64,000 bases of DNA from an uncultured Oscillospiraceae bacterium (GTDB taxonomy: Bacteria; Bacillota; Clostridia; Oscillospirales; Ruminococcaceae): contig URGQ01000002.1 in NCBI GenBank assembly GCA_900547385.1, positions 162,721 to 226,720 of the forward strand. Reading direction: 5' to 3'. Both the position numbers and the translations under genes were made by a program. The notes under the pieces were generated by a model. That model searched no databases and was not told the DNA's origin. It was given only the letters and a program-made list of their open reading frames with translations. Shown in pieces: positions 40,508-51,166 of this stretch (its first letter is position 1; every line of letters starts with the position of its first letter).

Positions 40508-41959
40508 TCACTCGGTATCATTTAGGCGCTGCAGCGGCAGGGCTTCCTTTCGCTCCAGCACCGTTTGGAAACGATTGATATATTCATACGGGTATTTATA
40601 GTTAAAGCTACGGGTAATGCGCTGTGGACCGTTCGGTACCAGCTTGGTTACACCGCCAGCCCCTGCTGAGATTATGGTATGCCCATCATCCATAATATAG
40701 ACATTGTATTTGCAGGCCTTTCCCGGCAGGGTATAGCCCACATTTTCCAATGCCTCCACAGTGCCCTTCTGCCTGTATAGGTAGTAGGGTTGGTAACCCG
40801 CCTCCTCTAACAAATAGCGGGAATATTCCACCATCTCCATGGCAGTTCGCTTCTGCGGGCCCTCTTCCTTTAGTGTGGAAGCATGCTTGACCGTTAGGGT
40901 ATGTACTGTAACATTTTCTGGATGAAGTGCCAGCACCTGTTCCATAGTGCTTTTGAAGGACACAAAAGTGTCCCCCGGCAGTCCGGCTATGAGGTCAACA
41001 TTTCGGTCAAAGTAAAATTGCTCCGAAAGCTTCCATGCATCAAGAAAATCCTCCGCCGTGTGTCGCCGTCCAATAGCCTCCAGAACATTGTTATTCAGCG
41101 TCTGCGGGTTAATGCTGATGCGGTCCACACCATTTTGCGCCATTACCCTTAGCTTTTCCAGCGTAATGGTATCTGGACGGCCAGCCTCTACGGTAAATTC
41201 CTCACAAGCAGTCAGATCAAAGTCCTTTCGAATCTCTCGCAAAAGCCGATCCATCTGCTCTGCGGTTAGGGTCGTCGGTGTCCCGCCGCCAATGTATACA
41301 CTGATAACGGTAAGCCCCGCCTCTTTTACCAGGCGGCCTGTCAGTTCCAGCTCCCGTAGCAACAGCGGCAGATACTCTTCCAGCATATTTCCCGCCCGTT
41401 CAATGGAATGCGACACAAAGGAGCAATAGCTGCACCGGGAGGGACAAAACGGGATCGCAACATACAAACTGATCTGATCCGAAGAAAGTGCCTCCACAAT
41501 CTCCCGCTGGTTATGCCAAGTATCCATCGAAAGTTGCGCCCGCTCCTCACTGACACCATAATCAGATAGCTTTTGCATAACATCAGCTTCTGTCATTCCT
41601 ACTTCGGTCATTTGCCGTACCAGCTTTACCGGACGCACACCGGTCAGCATTCCCCAGGGAAGAGTGTGTCCCAACAGTGCTGTCAATTGATTGTACAGCA
41701 TCCGGCAGATGGTCTGCTCTATCTCCGTCCGGTCTACCGTACTAGGAGATGACGCCTCACGCTTTTCCCCATTCAGGCAGGCAACCACATGGCACAGGCA
41801 GCATTTTTCCTGCTCCTGCACCGTAATGGCAATGCTGTCATTGTCATCTGGGATGGCTTCTCCCGGCAAAACAATCGTCACCGGAGTTTCTCCCAACAGC
41901 ATCCGTATCAGACTTTCCACCTCGTACCGGATGTCCGGTCGATTCAGTTTAACGACCAT
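40508..41959 (-). CDS. hemZ: Radical SAM coproporphyrinogen dehydrogenase-like protein HemZ
   Basis: This 483-residue radical SAM protein of the HemN superfamily, HemZ subgroup, has the iron-sulfur motif PFCPSRCSYCSF (C-x3-C-x2-C) at about 173-184. An N-terminal extension of about 170 residues is characteristic of HemZ. ISVYIGGGTPTTL is the SAM-binding strand, and a HemN-type C-terminal half follows. HemZ is found in relA-dtd-hemZ clusters of Clostridia. Whether it truly oxidises coproporphyrinogen or acts on another tetrapyrrole is unsettled; no other heme genes are in view. It overlaps the MBL gene by 11 bases. Confidence 0.88.
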   Translation of the reverse strand: MVVKLNRPDIRYEVESLIRMLLGETPVTIVLPGEAIPDDNDSIAITVQEQEKCCLCHVVACLNGEKREASSPSTVDRTEIEQTICRMLYNQLTALLGHTLPWGMLTGVRPVKLVRQMTEVGMTEADVMQKLSDYGVSEERAQLSMDTWHNQREIVEALSSDQISLYVAIPFCPSRCSYCSFVSHSIERAGNMLEEYLPLLLRELELTGRLVKEAGLTVISVYIGGGTPTTLTAEQMDRLLREIRKDFDLTACEEFTVEAGRPDTITLEKLRVMAQNGVDRISINPQTLNNNVLEAIGRRHTAEDFLDAWKLSEQFYFDRNVDLIAGLPGDTFVSFKSTMEQVLALHPENVTVHTLTVKHASTLKEEGPQKRTAMEMVEYSRYLLEEAGYQPYYLYRQKGTVEALENVGYTLPGKACKYNVYIMDDGHTIISAGAGGVTKLVPNGPQRITRSFNYKYPYEYINRFQTVLERKEALPLQRLNDTE

Positions 41960-42602
41960 AAGCCGCGCGTACCCGTGCTACCAGGCTATCAATCCAGGCG
42001 TACTGGTCAAACAGCATTCCATCCTGCTCATGGCCGGGGTACATATGATAGTTGGTCTTAATAGAACGCAGCCTGGTCAGTGAATCCACCATATCCATGA
42101 AATCACTGCTATACATATCGGTACGGCCGCAGCTCTGCACAAACAAGGTATCCCCTGTAAAAATAGCATCCCCACAGAAATAGGTCAGACAACCGGCGGT
42201 ATGGCCAGGTGTCTCCCAAACGGTAAACTCCAGCTCATCCAGCTCTATCTTGTCTCCCTCTTTCAGCAGTCGGTCCGGCTGAAGGGTAACTGGCGCACCA
42301 ATGGCAGAAGCGCTGTAATTCTTGCGAGGATCGCTTAGAAGCGGTACTTCCTTTTCCGCCGCCATCAGCTGGATTTCCGGATAGTGCTCCTTGAGCCCTG
42401 GCACTGCGCAGAAATGATCGTAATGGCCATGGGTCAGCAGAATTATTTTAGGGGTCAGGTGGTTCTCTTCTATCGCCTTGATAATATTTTCCGGTTCCAT
42501 ACCGGGGTCAATGACGGCACAGTTGCCTTTCTCACTGGCCACCAAATAGCAATTCGATGCAAAGCAATGCATCGGCACACTGATCACATTCATTTTTTTC
42601 AC
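41949..42602 (-). CDS. MBL-fold metallo-hydrolase (glyoxalase II-like)
   Basis: This 217-residue metallo-beta-lactamase-fold protein has the metal motif THGHYDH (about 57-63), GHTAGCLTYF with the next histidine, the bridging aspartate in IFTGDTLF and the last ligand in MYPGHEQDG. The size and motifs fit the short glyoxalase II-like hydrolases that lie between dtd and hemZ in Clostridia. The natural substrate is not known; a thioester hydrolase is the usual guess. It starts five bases after the dtd stop and overlaps hemZ. Confidence 0.85.
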   Translation of the reverse strand: MKKMNVISVPMHCFASNCYLVASEKGNCAVIDPGMEPENIIKAIEENHLTPKIILLTHGHYDHFCAVPGLKEHYPEIQLMAAEKEVPLLSDPRKNYSASAIGAPVTLQPDRLLKEGDKIELDELEFTVWETPGHTAGCLTYFCGDAIFTGDTLFVQSCGRTDMYSSDFMDMVDSLTRLRSIKTNYHMYPGHEQDGMLFDQYAWIDSLVARVRAAYGR

Positions 42603-42607
42603 TCCTT

Positions 42608-43075
42608 TTATCGATCCACCCGGCCGGTACGCATTTCTTCTGTATCCAGTATCAGCGTCACCGGTCCGTCATTTATAAGGGATACCTCCATATCCGCGCC
42701 GAACCAGCCTGTTTCCACATGGAGATCATGGTCCATCAGCTCTGCCACAAACCGCTCATACAACGGAATCGCTGTTTCCGGCCGGGCTGCCGCAATGAAA
42801 GAAGGCCGTTTGCCCTTTCGGCAGTCACCATACAGCGTAAACTGCGAAACCACCAGTACTTCTCCCGCCACATCCTTCAAAGAAAGATTCATTTTATCGT
42901 TTTCATCGGTAAAGACCCGCAGCCCAGCGCATTTTTCCGCCAGGTAACTGCACAGTTCTGGGGTATCCCCTTCGGTTACCCCCAGCAGGATCAAAAATCC
43001 TTTTCCGATTTTCCCTACCGTTTCGCCAGCTATACGAACCGATGCCTCGCTGACTCTTTGTACGACCGCTCTCAC
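42608..43075 (-). CDS. dtd: D-aminoacyl-tRNA deacylase
   Basis: This 155-residue DTD removes D-amino acids (and glycine from tRNA-Ala). The family blocks are all visible: [15 protein letters not shown] at the start, [17 protein letters not shown] in the middle and the C-terminal [14 protein letters not shown], which corresponds to the conserved NGPVT-like motif of the cross-subunit GP dipeptide. The start ATG overlaps the relA stop by four bases. The relA-dtd pairing is conserved in Firmicutes. Confidence 0.95.
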   Translation of the reverse strand: MRAVVQRVSEASVRIAGETVGKIGKGFLILLGVTEGDTPELCSYLAEKCAGLRVFTDENDKMNLSLKDVAGEVLVVSQFTLYGDCRKGKRPSFIAAARPETAIPLYERFVAELMDHDLHVETGWFGADMEVSLINDGPVTLILDTEEMRTGRVDR

Positions 43076-45243
43076 GAAAGCACCGCCCTTTTCACCGAAG
43101 ATACGCCGGGGATTCGGCTGAGGTTATTGATAATGGTTTGCAGCTGGTTCAGGTCACTGATGCCGATGGAAACCTGAATACTAGTCTGACCGGTCTTCAA
43201 CTCCTTAGCCATCACCGAATGAATGGGAACGCGCATATTCCCCAACTGTACGCTTACATCTGCTAGTATACCGATCCGGTCCGATGCAAGAATATCCAGC
43301 GTGGATTTGAATGTTTCTTTCACCTTACTGGCCCAGGTGGCATTTACCCACCGCTCCGGGTCCTCCCCACGGCGACGAGCATTTACCACATTGGCGCAGT
43401 CGCACTTGTGAATAGATACCCCGAACCCACGAGTGATAAAACCTACGATCTCATCGCCGGGTAGTGGATTACAGCACCGTGCAAATTTGATTAAGCAACC
43501 ATCCAGCCCTTCCACAATAACGCCGTTAGAAGCCTTTTGCGAGGTTTTCTTAACAGTTGGGGCTAGGGTCTGTTCTGGCTTGCGGTATAGGCGGATAAAA
43601 TCATCCTTGACACGCGGCATGATCTTTTCCAGCGATATACCGCCATAGCCAATAGAGGCGTAAAAATCATCCACCGTGTTGTATTTCTGCCGGGTGGCAA
43701 TGTCCGCGATAAACTTTTCACGCTCTTCCTGCGGCGGGGCAATCAGATTGCGGCGCATTTCCTTTTCCAGCGCCAGCTTACCTTCGGCAATGTTTTCCTC
43801 CCGCTTTTCTTTTTTGAACCAGGAGCGAATCTTATTACGGGCCTCACTGGTCTTTACGATTTTCAACCAATCACGGCTAGGGCCGTTACTCTGGGTGGTG
43901 GAGGTAATGATCTCTACAATCATGCCGGTTTTTACCTTATAGTCCAGCGAAACCAACCGCCCATCCACTTTGGCACCGATCATCTTATTGCCGACCTCTG
44001 AGTGAATAGCATAGGCAAAGTCCACCACGGTGGAACCCTGTGGCAGCCGGATCACATCACCGCGCGGCGTAAATACAAAAACCTCCTCCGGTGCAATATC
44101 GGTTTTAATGGATTTTACAATGTCCTCTACATCATCGGAGTCCTTCTGCGATTCCAACAGCTGCCGGATCCACGCCAGGCGCTCATCCAGCGAATCCTTA
44201 CCCTCCATGCCGATCTTGTATTTCCAGTGCGCCGCAACACCGTATTCCGCAGTGTAATGCATATCCCAGGTACGGATCTGCACTTCAAAAGGCACGCCTT
44301 CTTTATCCAGCACAGTGGTATGCAGCGATTGATACATGTTCTGCTTGGGGGTAGAGATATAGTCCTTAAAGCGATTCGGGATCGGCCGCAGCATATCATG
44401 GATGATCCCCAGAATGTTGTAGCACTCCGGTACAGTATCCACAATAATGCGCACCGCATAAATATCATAAATCTCATCAAAGGAGCGGCCCTGAATATAC
44501 ATCTTACGGTAGATGCCATAGATGCTTTTCACCCGGCCATCTATTTGCGCGGTCACATGCTCTTCTTCCAGCCTGGCCTGAATTCGCTTAATAATATTGC
44601 TCAGGAACGCTTCCCGATCTTCTTTGCGCAGGGCTAGCTGCTGCTCTATCTCGTGGTAAGCCACCGGATCCAGATGTTTCAGAGAGAGATCCTCCAGCTC
44701 TTCCTTGACACTGCGGATACCCAGCCGGTGCGCCAGCGGCGCATAGATCTCCATCGTCTCCAGCGATTTGACCCGCTGCTTTTCAGGAATGCGATAATCC
44801 AGCGTGCGCATGTTGTGCAGCCGGTCGGCCAGCTTGATGATGACAACTCGAACATCCTTTGCCATGGCCAACAGCATCTTGCGTACATTTTCCGCCTGTT
44901 GCTCTGCCCGGCTGGAATAAGGAATATTGGCGAGCTTTGTCACACCATCCACCAGTTCAGCTACATCGCCGCCAAATTGCTTTTCTATATCCTCCAGCGT
45001 TACGGTAGTATCTTCCACCACATCATGCAGCAGCCCACCGATGATGGTATCCGAATCCATGCCCAGTCCTACCAGTATTACCGCCACTTCTATGGGATGG
45101 GAAATATATGGGTCACCAGAAGAACGCATCTGTCCTTCGTGCGCCTTTTTTGCCAGCTCATAGGCCGCTCTTATCCGCGGAATATCATAGGCCTTATTGG
45201 ATTTTTCTATGGCATCCGCCAATTTCTCATACATGGCGTCCAT
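43072..45243 (-). CDS. relA: Bifunctional (p)ppGpp synthetase/hydrolase RelA/SpoT family
   Basis: The 723-residue Rel protein of Firmicutes has a hydrolase HD domain (about 25-180; [21 protein letters not shown]), a synthetase domain (about 230-345; [22 protein letters not shown]), a TGS domain (about 390-450; [20 protein letters not shown]), a helical/zinc-finger region ([16 protein letters not shown]) and a C-terminal ACT domain. Both catalytic halves look intact, so it should make and degrade the stringent-response alarmones. It begins eight bases after recJ and overlaps dtd. Confidence 0.96.
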   Translation of the reverse strand: MDAMYEKLADAIEKSNKAYDIPRIRAAYELAKKAHEGQMRSSGDPYISHPIEVAVILVGLGMDSDTIIGGLLHDVVEDTTVTLEDIEKQFGGDVAELVDGVTKLANIPYSSRAEQQAENVRKMLLAMAKDVRVVIIKLADRLHNMRTLDYRIPEKQRVKSLETMEIYAPLAHRLGIRSVKEELEDLSLKHLDPVAYHEIEQQLALRKEDREAFLSNIIKRIQARLEEEHVTAQIDGRVKSIYGIYRKMYIQGRSFDEIYDIYAVRIIVDTVPECYNILGIIHDMLRPIPNRFKDYISTPKQNMYQSLHTTVLDKEGVPFEVQIRTWDMHYTAEYGVAAHWKYKIGMEGKDSLDERLAWIRQLLESQKDSDDVEDIVKSIKTDIAPEEVFVFTPRGDVIRLPQGSTVVDFAYAIHSEVGNKMIGAKVDGRLVSLDYKVKTGMIVEIITSTTQSNGPSRDWLKIVKTSEARNKIRSWFKKEKREENIAEGKLALEKEMRRNLIAPPQEEREKFIADIATRQKYNTVDDFYASIGYGGISLEKIMPRVKDDFIRLYRKPEQTLAPTVKKTSQKASNGVIVEGLDGCLIKFARCCNPLPGDEIVGFITRGFGVSIHKCDCANVVNARRRGEDPERWVNATWASKVKETFKSTLDILASDRIGILADVSVQLGNMRVPIHSVMAKELKTGQTSIQVSIGISDLNQLQTIINNLSRIPGVSSVKRAVLS

Positions 45244-45250
45244 CGCTCAC

Positions 45251-47293
45251 CTATCCTTTCTGGAGCCTTCGGAAGGTTTGGGAGTGTTCCAGCTCCACCT
45301 TCTTTTCTCCGTTTTTTATCACAAAGCCTTCAGGCTGCATATCCTCCATCAGCTCCAGCTCCCGCATAATCTGCAGTGCCGCCAAATGCTTAAAGTAGGT
45401 ATAGCCATCCAACTTTTTTCGCAATATGTAGTACATTCCGTCCGTTCCTGTCTTTATGGGGCTGTTATCCCGCAGATAACGATACACTCCTGCCAAGTCG
45501 TTCCGGGTAAAGACTTCCGTGGCATCAGCAGTTTCTTCTCCGCGCACCACCGCCTCAAAGGCCGCTGCTGCACGCAGATTCTCTCCCTGCCGCCAGCCCG
45601 TCGGATGCACATTGATGACCCGTACGGAAACCGTCCGCTGGTCATTAAAATCATTGATACTTAACGCACAGGCCACATCTATATGGTCGCCAATCGAAAA
45701 GGGAAACTGCTTTACAGGCATTCCGAAGTACACCATCGGTACTGTATACCGCCCAGCTGTTACAGACATACGCAGATGATTACCATTCCCAATAGAATTC
45801 ACAGCCTGCACTGTCACACCAGGTAGTAAAAAAGTCGGCATGGGGTTTTCGCATCCAAAAGGAGAAAGCCGGCTCATCTCCTCTACATTCGCCACGGTAA
45901 TCTCCTCCGGCGCAATGGGGGCATCCAGCTTTACCGTATGCACTGGCATAATGGGATAATGCTCCGCAGCATATTCTTCCAATGCGGCAGTAAAAGCCGG
46001 AATATCCTCCTCCGCCAGTGTAAAGCCAGCAGCCATGGGGTGTCCGCCAAATTTCTGCAACCTCTCGCTGCACGCAGCAATGGCATCAATGATACTAAAG
46101 CCCTCCACACTGCGGGCCGAACCCCTGGCAATACCATTAGAGCAAGAAATGATAATACATGGTTTGCGGTAGCGTTCCAGCATCCGAGCCGCGGCAATCC
46201 CAATCACTCCTAAATGCCAGTCATCCCCCACCAGCGTCAATATTCTGTTGTGCAGCAGAGCAGGCTTGCGGTGCAGCAGCTCCCCTGCCTCCGCAGAGAT
46301 ATTTTCCTCCATACGGCGACGCTCCGCATTCAGCTTTTCTATCTCCGCCGCAAGTGCCACTGCCTGTTCCTCATTTTGGGTCAGCAGCAGCTGTACCGCA
46401 GTATCTACACTTCCTATCCGCCCAGTCACATTGATACGCGGTGCGAGCATAAAGGAGATGGTATCGCTATTGCAGGCTGCCAGATCTGCTTTGGCATTTT
46501 GAGCTAAAGCCAATAGACCAGGTCGCTCTGTTTGGGCCAGCACCTCAAGCCCCAGCCGAGTTAGGATACGGTTTTCCCCTTTCAGCGGTACCACATCAGC
46601 CAGTGTAGCGATTGCCACCAGGTCGCCATACTGTTCTAGTAGCAGGTCCTGGGGATCCTCCCCCTGCATCTGCTGTTCCAATGCAGCAATCAGCTTAAAT
46701 GCCATGGCGGCACCGCACAGGTACCGACAGGGCGAGCTGTTTTCCTCAAATGCGGAATTGACCAAAGCATCCGCGGGTGGTAGCTGCTGGGGCAGCGCAT
46801 GGTGGTCAGTCACCACTACCTCGATTCCAGCTTCTTTAGCGCGCTTAATCTCCTCCACAGCAGAAATGCCGTTATCTACAGTGATGATCAGCTCGATTCC
46901 AGAGGAAATGACCATTTCCATCGTCTTCATGGAAAGACCATAGCCCTCATTCAGCCGTTCCGGGATGTAATAGCACACATCAGCGCCTTCGCCCTCCAGG
47001 TACTCATACAGCAACACCGTGGCGGTGATCCCATCGCAGTCATAGTCGCCAAAGACAAGAATTTTCTTTCCCTCGTCTATCGCCCTGCGCACAATCGTCA
47101 CTGCTTTTTCCATATCATGCAGTTCCATGGGGTCGCACAGCGGTTGGGTACAGTTCAAAAAGGTTTCTGCTGATGCGGAATCCTTGATCCCGCGGGAAGC
47201 CAACACCCGGCACAGGAACATCGGCAGAGGCCGGTTCTCAACGATCAGCGCGTCCGCTTTGGCAAAGTTTTCTTTCCACGCAAAAAATCTCAT
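45251..47293 (-). CDS. recJ: Single-stranded-DNA-specific exonuclease RecJ
   Basis: This 680-residue 5'-3' exonuclease has a DHH phosphoesterase domain: LVFGDYDCDGITATVL (motif I), DNGIS and VVTDHHALP (DHH motif). The DHHA1 domain carries GIARGSARSV and FGGHPMAAGFTL. An OB domain and a C-terminal extension follow. It acts in recombination and mismatch repair. The start at 47293 is preferred because AAAGGAGG lies nine bases upstream; an ATG seven codons earlier is part of that site. A promoter lies at 47326-47354. It heads the relA-dtd-MBL-hemZ run. Confidence 0.94.
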   Translation of the reverse strand: MRFFAWKENFAKADALIVENRPLPMFLCRVLASRGIKDSASAETFLNCTQPLCDPMELHDMEKAVTIVRRAIDEGKKILVFGDYDCDGITATVLLYEYLEGEGADVCYYIPERLNEGYGLSMKTMEMVISSGIELIITVDNGISAVEEIKRAKEAGIEVVVTDHHALPQQLPPADALVNSAFEENSSPCRYLCGAAMAFKLIAALEQQMQGEDPQDLLLEQYGDLVAIATLADVVPLKGENRILTRLGLEVLAQTERPGLLALAQNAKADLAACNSDTISFMLAPRINVTGRIGSVDTAVQLLLTQNEEQAVALAAEIEKLNAERRRMEENISAEAGELLHRKPALLHNRILTLVGDDWHLGVIGIAAARMLERYRKPCIIISCSNGIARGSARSVEGFSIIDAIAACSERLQKFGGHPMAAGFTLAEEDIPAFTAALEEYAAEHYPIMPVHTVKLDAPIAPEEITVANVEEMSRLSPFGCENPMPTFLLPGVTVQAVNSIGNGNHLRMSVTAGRYTVPMVYFGMPVKQFPFSIGDHIDVACALSINDFNDQRTVSVRVINVHPTGWRQGENLRAAAAFEAVVRGEETADATEVFTRNDLAGVYRYLRDNSPIKTGTDGMYYILRKKLDGYTYFKHLAALQIMRELELMEDMQPEGFVIKNGEKKVELEHSQTFRRLQKG

Positions 47294-47325
47294 GACAGCC
47301 GGCCTCCTTTCCATTTTGATAAAAT

Positions 47326-47354
47326 ATTATAGCATATTTTGTCCAACTATTCAA
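47326..47354 (-). promoter_or_regulatory. recJ promoter
   Basis: Minus strand: TTGAAT (47349-47354), 17 bases, perfect TATAAT (47326-47331). It overlaps the last bases of the FAD dehydrogenase gene. Confidence 0.5.
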
Positions 47355-48937
47355 TCACCTGGCGGTGAGAAACGCTCAATCACCGCTCCCGCCGTATGGA
47401 TCCCATCCACCGCTGAGCTCATGATGCCTCCGGCATAGCCGCTGCCTTCTCCACAGGGATAAATTCCCTCCACCGAAATACTTTGTCTGTCCTCCCCGCG
47501 CAGAATGCGCACAGGTGAGGATGTGCGTGTCTCCGGTGCTGTCAACACCGCATCCGAGACAGCATAACCCTTTATTCGTCGGTCAAATATCGCTAATCCT
47601 TTTTTCATCTGTTCTGTCACAAAAGGCGGCAGTATTCTTGTGAAGTTACAAGGATTTACACCAATGGCGTAGGTTGGTTCTACTTTGCCCCACTCCGCCC
47701 CGTGACGCTCCTGCATAAAGCATCCCACGGTCTGCACCGGAGCGCAGTAATTCCCCACGGCAGCATAGGCCCTTTGCTCTATCGCCTGCTGGAACCAAAC
47801 CCCATCCAGCGGATTTGACCCATAGTCCCGATGGTCCACCGAAACTACCAGCGCAGCATTGGCATTTTTTCCATCCCGGCTGTGGTAGCTCATGCCGTTG
47901 GTCACTATCGTTTCCCGTTCGGAAGCCGCCGGCACCACCACACCGCCTGGACACATGCAGAAGGTATACACTGCCCGGCCGGTATCTGTCTCCCGTTCCG
48001 AGAGCTGGTATTCGGCATGTCCCAACTTGGGGTGACCTGCATAGTCCCCATACATGGCGTGATCTATCGCTTCCTGCGGGTGCTCTATCCTAGCCCCTAC
48101 GGAAAAAGGTTTCGCCTCCATTGCAATCCCCCGCTCCATACAGCAGGTGAAAAGCGGTCTTGCCGCATTACCGGGCGCCAAAATCAGACAGTCGCATGGA
48201 ATTTCCTCTCCCTGTGCAATAACACCGGTGGTCTTACCGTCCTTGGCGATAATATCTTCCGCTGCCGCGTGGAAGCGGACTTCGCCGCCCAGCGATACGA
48301 TCTCTTGCCGGATTGCCACAACCACCTTTCGCAGCAGGTCTGTACCAATATGCGGCTTGGCAGCCGTTAGGATCTCTTTAGGCGCGCCATGTGCCACAAA
48401 TTCCTCCAACACCACCCTGCAAAACCCATCATTGATGCGGGTCATCAGCTTCCCATCGGAGAAGGTCCCGGCTCCGCCTTCACCAAACTGAATGTTAGAG
48501 CTTTCATCCAGCCTCTGCTCCTGCCAAAAGGCCTCTACATCTGCCACGCGCTCCTCCATAGGTGCTCCCTGCTCCAGGATGACCGGCTGATACCCGGCTC
48601 GTGCCAGCATCAAACCACAGAACATCCCCGCAGACCCCAACCCAATAATCACCGGGCGGTGCTTCATCGTCTCCATCCCCGGCCGGAACTGCGGTTTGTC
48701 TTCCATCAGCAGGCGATACTTCGCGTTTTCCCGTAGGGTGACGCCTTCTTTCAGCGTAGCCGCTATGGTATAGTTTAGCCTGATATTCTCTTTTTTGCGG
48801 GCATCTACGCTTTTCCGATAGATATCCACCTTCAAAAGGTCGCTGCCTTTACACCGCAGGGCACGCAGCGCCTCTCGCCGGAAATCTGCTTCCTCCTCCA
48901 GCGGTACAATAATATTGTTGATCAGATAAATACTCAT
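47351..48937 (-). CDS. FAD-dependent dehydrogenase (COG2509-type)
   Basis: This 528-residue flavoprotein has a Rossmann FAD-binding motif VIIGLGSAGMFCGLML (about 94-110). An N-terminal ferredoxin-like domain of about 90 residues precedes it, matching the widely conserved but uncharacterised FAD-dependent dehydrogenase family. NIQFGEGGAGTFSDGKL is a family signature, and YPCGEGSGYAGGI near the end forms the second FAD contact. Related proteins act as geranylgeranyl-reductase-like or fumarate-reductase-like enzymes, but no substrate is known. It has a GGGGG-type ribosome site and is separated from cdaR by a terminator. Confidence 0.87.
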   Translation of the reverse strand: MSIYLINNIIVPLEEEADFRREALRALRCKGSDLLKVDIYRKSVDARKKENIRLNYTIAATLKEGVTLRENAKYRLLMEDKPQFRPGMETMKHRPVIIGLGSAGMFCGLMLARAGYQPVILEQGAPMEERVADVEAFWQEQRLDESSNIQFGEGGAGTFSDGKLMTRINDGFCRVVLEEFVAHGAPKEILTAAKPHIGTDLLRKVVVAIRQEIVSLGGEVRFHAAAEDIIAKDGKTTGVIAQGEEIPCDCLILAPGNAARPLFTCCMERGIAMEAKPFSVGARIEHPQEAIDHAMYGDYAGHPKLGHAEYQLSERETDTGRAVYTFCMCPGGVVVPAASERETIVTNGMSYHSRDGKNANAALVVSVDHRDYGSNPLDGVWFQQAIEQRAYAAVGNYCAPVQTVGCFMQERHGAEWGKVEPTYAIGVNPCNFTRILPPFVTEQMKKGLAIFDRRIKGYAVSDAVLTAPETRTSSPVRILRGEDRQSISVEGIYPCGEGSGYAGGIMSSAVDGIHTAGAVIERFSPPGD

Positions 48938-48952
48938 AACGATCCCCCGGGA

Positions 48953-48993
48953 AAGAAAATTCAGCTCTGCCCATAAAAAGCAGAGCCGAATTT
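48953..48993 (-). terminator. cdaA-cdaR operon terminator
   Basis: A 13-bp stem (48958-48970 with 48980-48992, one G-U on the minus strand) is followed by ATTTTCTTTC. Confidence 0.75.
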
Positions 48994-49003
48994 ATCATTA
49001 AAA

Positions 49004-50272
49004 TTAACTGGACTTGGCGTCCACTGTCACACTGTATTCACCCACCGCCCATACATAGCCTTTGGTCGGCGCATAGATGGAAACCGGCATCTCGTATTTT
49101 CCAGCACGCGTTCTCATGTCGGAAAGATCGACCTTCACTACAAAGTCGCCCGCCGCTATTCCGCTGATGATACTCTTTTTGCCCAAAACATACACACGCA
49201 AAGCGCTTTCCTCTACCGTCACCGTAAAGCCCTCTGGCACATTCACCAGCTGGAAGTTCTTTAGGCTCAGATTGGTAGAAGCAAGATCATCCGCCTCAAA
49301 GGACACCGTTACAACCTCTATATCATCCATATCGGTAAAGCCTTCCGGCAGCTGCACCGCAAAGTCCATTTGCGAGGAGGTCAGCAGGTTCATCTGCTTA
49401 AAGTCGATATACCCCAGCACCAAACTGGAATGATTGCGCAGCACGGAATCCTCCGCCGCTACTGTGATGGAATCCACAGAAAGACTGTATGAAAGCTCAT
49501 CCACTGGGAAGTTTTCCGGCACATTTAGGAAGGATACAGTCAGCGGCAGAGTCGCCACCCGTTTGACCGGAACGGTTACCGCTACGCTGCTCACATCCTG
49601 GTGGAAGTAGGTAACCTCCTCCGTCTCTAGCTTATTGCCTTCGGCATCATAATAAACGATCTTGGAATTCTGCTGCTGGGTACTGCTTACCTCCCGGCTG
49701 AAGTCCACTTCGATTACTGCACGCTCTACACGGGAGATAAGGCTTTCCGCTCCACTTACCTCTACGGTGGAAGGCTCCAGCACGATCTCATCTTCCGGAG
49801 CAATGTAATTGGCCGGGGTTGTCAGCCCGGTAATATCCGCCTGGATCTGCAAAAGCTTTGTTGCCCTAGTTTCAAAAGTCAATGTCACCGTAGCGGGAGA
49901 AATCGATGTTACCGTATAGCTTCTGGTACCGTTATCGCTCACCACCAGCGGCACCTCATAGGTACCCGGCTCGGTAATCGCGGAAGCATCAGCAACCACT
50001 CGCACATTTTCTGGGCCATAGCTGCCTATCTCAAACTGCTTGCCGTCCAGGACCAGTGAGACTTTGGTATCCGCGCCATCCACTACCTCCAGCATCGCAC
50101 TGGTTGGGATATCCACCGTAATGGGAACATCTCTTATCGCTTTTGTGATCTCCGGCGCCGCCAGCATGGCAGCCATCCACACAAAAAACGCAATAACGAT
50201 CGAAAGGATGATCCTTAGTGTCTTAGGGCGTTCCGCAGCCTGCTGGACTGATTCATTTTGATTCTTGTTCAT
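49004..50272 (-). CDS. cdaR: CdaA regulator, YbbR-domain protein
   Basis: The protein has about 422 residues. An N-terminal transmembrane helix (about 20-40; IILSIVIAFFVWMAAMLA) is followed by four or so YbbR repeats of about 80-90 residues facing outward, each rich in beta strands (for example VPVKRVATLPLTV, VNVPEGFTVTV). CdaR binds CdaA and tunes cyclic-di-AMP synthesis. The ATG at 50272 has AGGAG eight bases upstream; an ATG two codons earlier is too close. It overlaps cdaA by about 20 bases. In many Firmicutes glmM follows; here a terminator does. Confidence 0.92.
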   Translation of the reverse strand: MNKNQNESVQQAAERPKTLRIILSIVIAFFVWMAAMLAAPEITKAIRDVPITVDIPTSAMLEVVDGADTKVSLVLDGKQFEIGSYGPENVRVVADASAITEPGTYEVPLVVSDNGTRSYTVTSISPATVTLTFETRATKLLQIQADITGLTTPANYIAPEDEIVLEPSTVEVSGAESLISRVERAVIEVDFSREVSSTQQQNSKIVYYDAEGNKLETEEVTYFHQDVSSVAVTVPVKRVATLPLTVSFLNVPENFPVDELSYSLSVDSITVAAEDSVLRNHSSLVLGYIDFKQMNLLTSSQMDFAVQLPEGFTDMDDIEVVTVSFEADDLASTNLSLKNFQLVNVPEGFTVTVEESALRVYVLGKKSIISGIAAGDFVVKVDLSDMRTRAGKYEMPVSIYAPTKGYVWAVGEYSVTVDAKSS

Positions 50273-51158
50273 GGCCATTTCTCCTGAAAATGCTCATCAG
50301 CGTATCCATCGCGCTACCTTTCTTTGCCTCCTGCTCGGAAAGCAGCTCGTCACACAGAATCGAGTTAAGGCTATTTACCGTCAACCGCAGGTTCAGCTTG
50401 CCGTCTTTGGCTACTGAGATCGCGCCCGTCTCCTCCGAAACAATCACGATCAGCGCATCGCTGACCTCCGACATGCCCAAGGCCGCCCGGTGGCGGGTGC
50501 CCAGCGTCCGGCTGATATCATAGTTATTGGACAGCGGCAAAAAGCACCCCGCTGCGTGTACCCGTCCATCCCGGATGACCATAGCGCCATCATGCAGAGG
50601 GGAGTTTTTGAAGAAGATATTGCGGATCAGCTCGGCGGAAGGACTGGCATCCACCAGCGTACCGGTCGCTATAATATCCCCCAGACGGGTACTGCGCTCT
50701 ATGACGATCAACGCACCGGTGCGTTCCTTGGAAAGTATGGCACAGCTATCACAGATGGCATTAATGCAGCGCATCATATTGCTGTTATTCTCAAAGCTGT
50801 TTCCGCCGATGCTGTTCACTGTCTTTCGGATCTGTGTCAGCGAGAAGCTGGTACGCCCCAGCTTTTCCAGTATCTTTCGCAGCTCCGGCTGAAAAATGAT
50901 CAGTAGCGCAAAAACGCCGTAGGTGATCAAGTAGCGAATGATAGCACTGACAGCACGCAACTGGAAAGCTCGTGCCAGTACATACACCAGTATAATACCG
51001 AAAACGCCCTTGATAAGCTGACCCGCACGGGTCTCCCGCAGCAGGTTGATCAGCTTATAAACAAGATAGGCAACAATAAGAATATCCAAAATATCCTGCA
51101 CACGGATACTGCGCAGGATATCCCAAAATACCTCCATTGAGGTAATTGATTTGAACAT
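50253..51158 (-). CDS. cdaA: Diadenylate cyclase CdaA
   Basis: This 301-residue membrane enzyme makes c-di-AMP from two ATP. Three transmembrane helices (about 23-40, 50-66 and 71-91) are followed by a DAC domain with the catalytic LHDGAMVI (DGA at 190-192) and the ATP-binding GTRHRAALG (RHR at 222-224). c-di-AMP controls potassium uptake and cell-wall balance. The family's normal length is slightly extended by a C-terminal tail of about 25 residues. It is placed eight bases after the coiled-coil gene and overlaps cdaR. Confidence 0.96.
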   Translation of the reverse strand: MFKSITSMEVFWDILRSIRVQDILDILIVAYLVYKLINLLRETRAGQLIKGVFGIILVYVLARAFQLRAVSAIIRYLITYGVFALLIIFQPELRKILEKLGRTSFSLTQIRKTVNSIGGNSFENNSNMMRCINAICDSCAILSKERTGALIVIERSTRLGDIIATGTLVDASPSAELIRNIFFKNSPLHDGAMVIRDGRVHAAGCFLPLSNNYDISRTLGTRHRAALGMSEVSDALIVIVSEETGAISVAKDGKLNLRLTVNSLNSILCDELLSEQEAKKGSAMDTLMSIFRRNGHEQESK

Positions 51159-51166
51159 CGGTCACA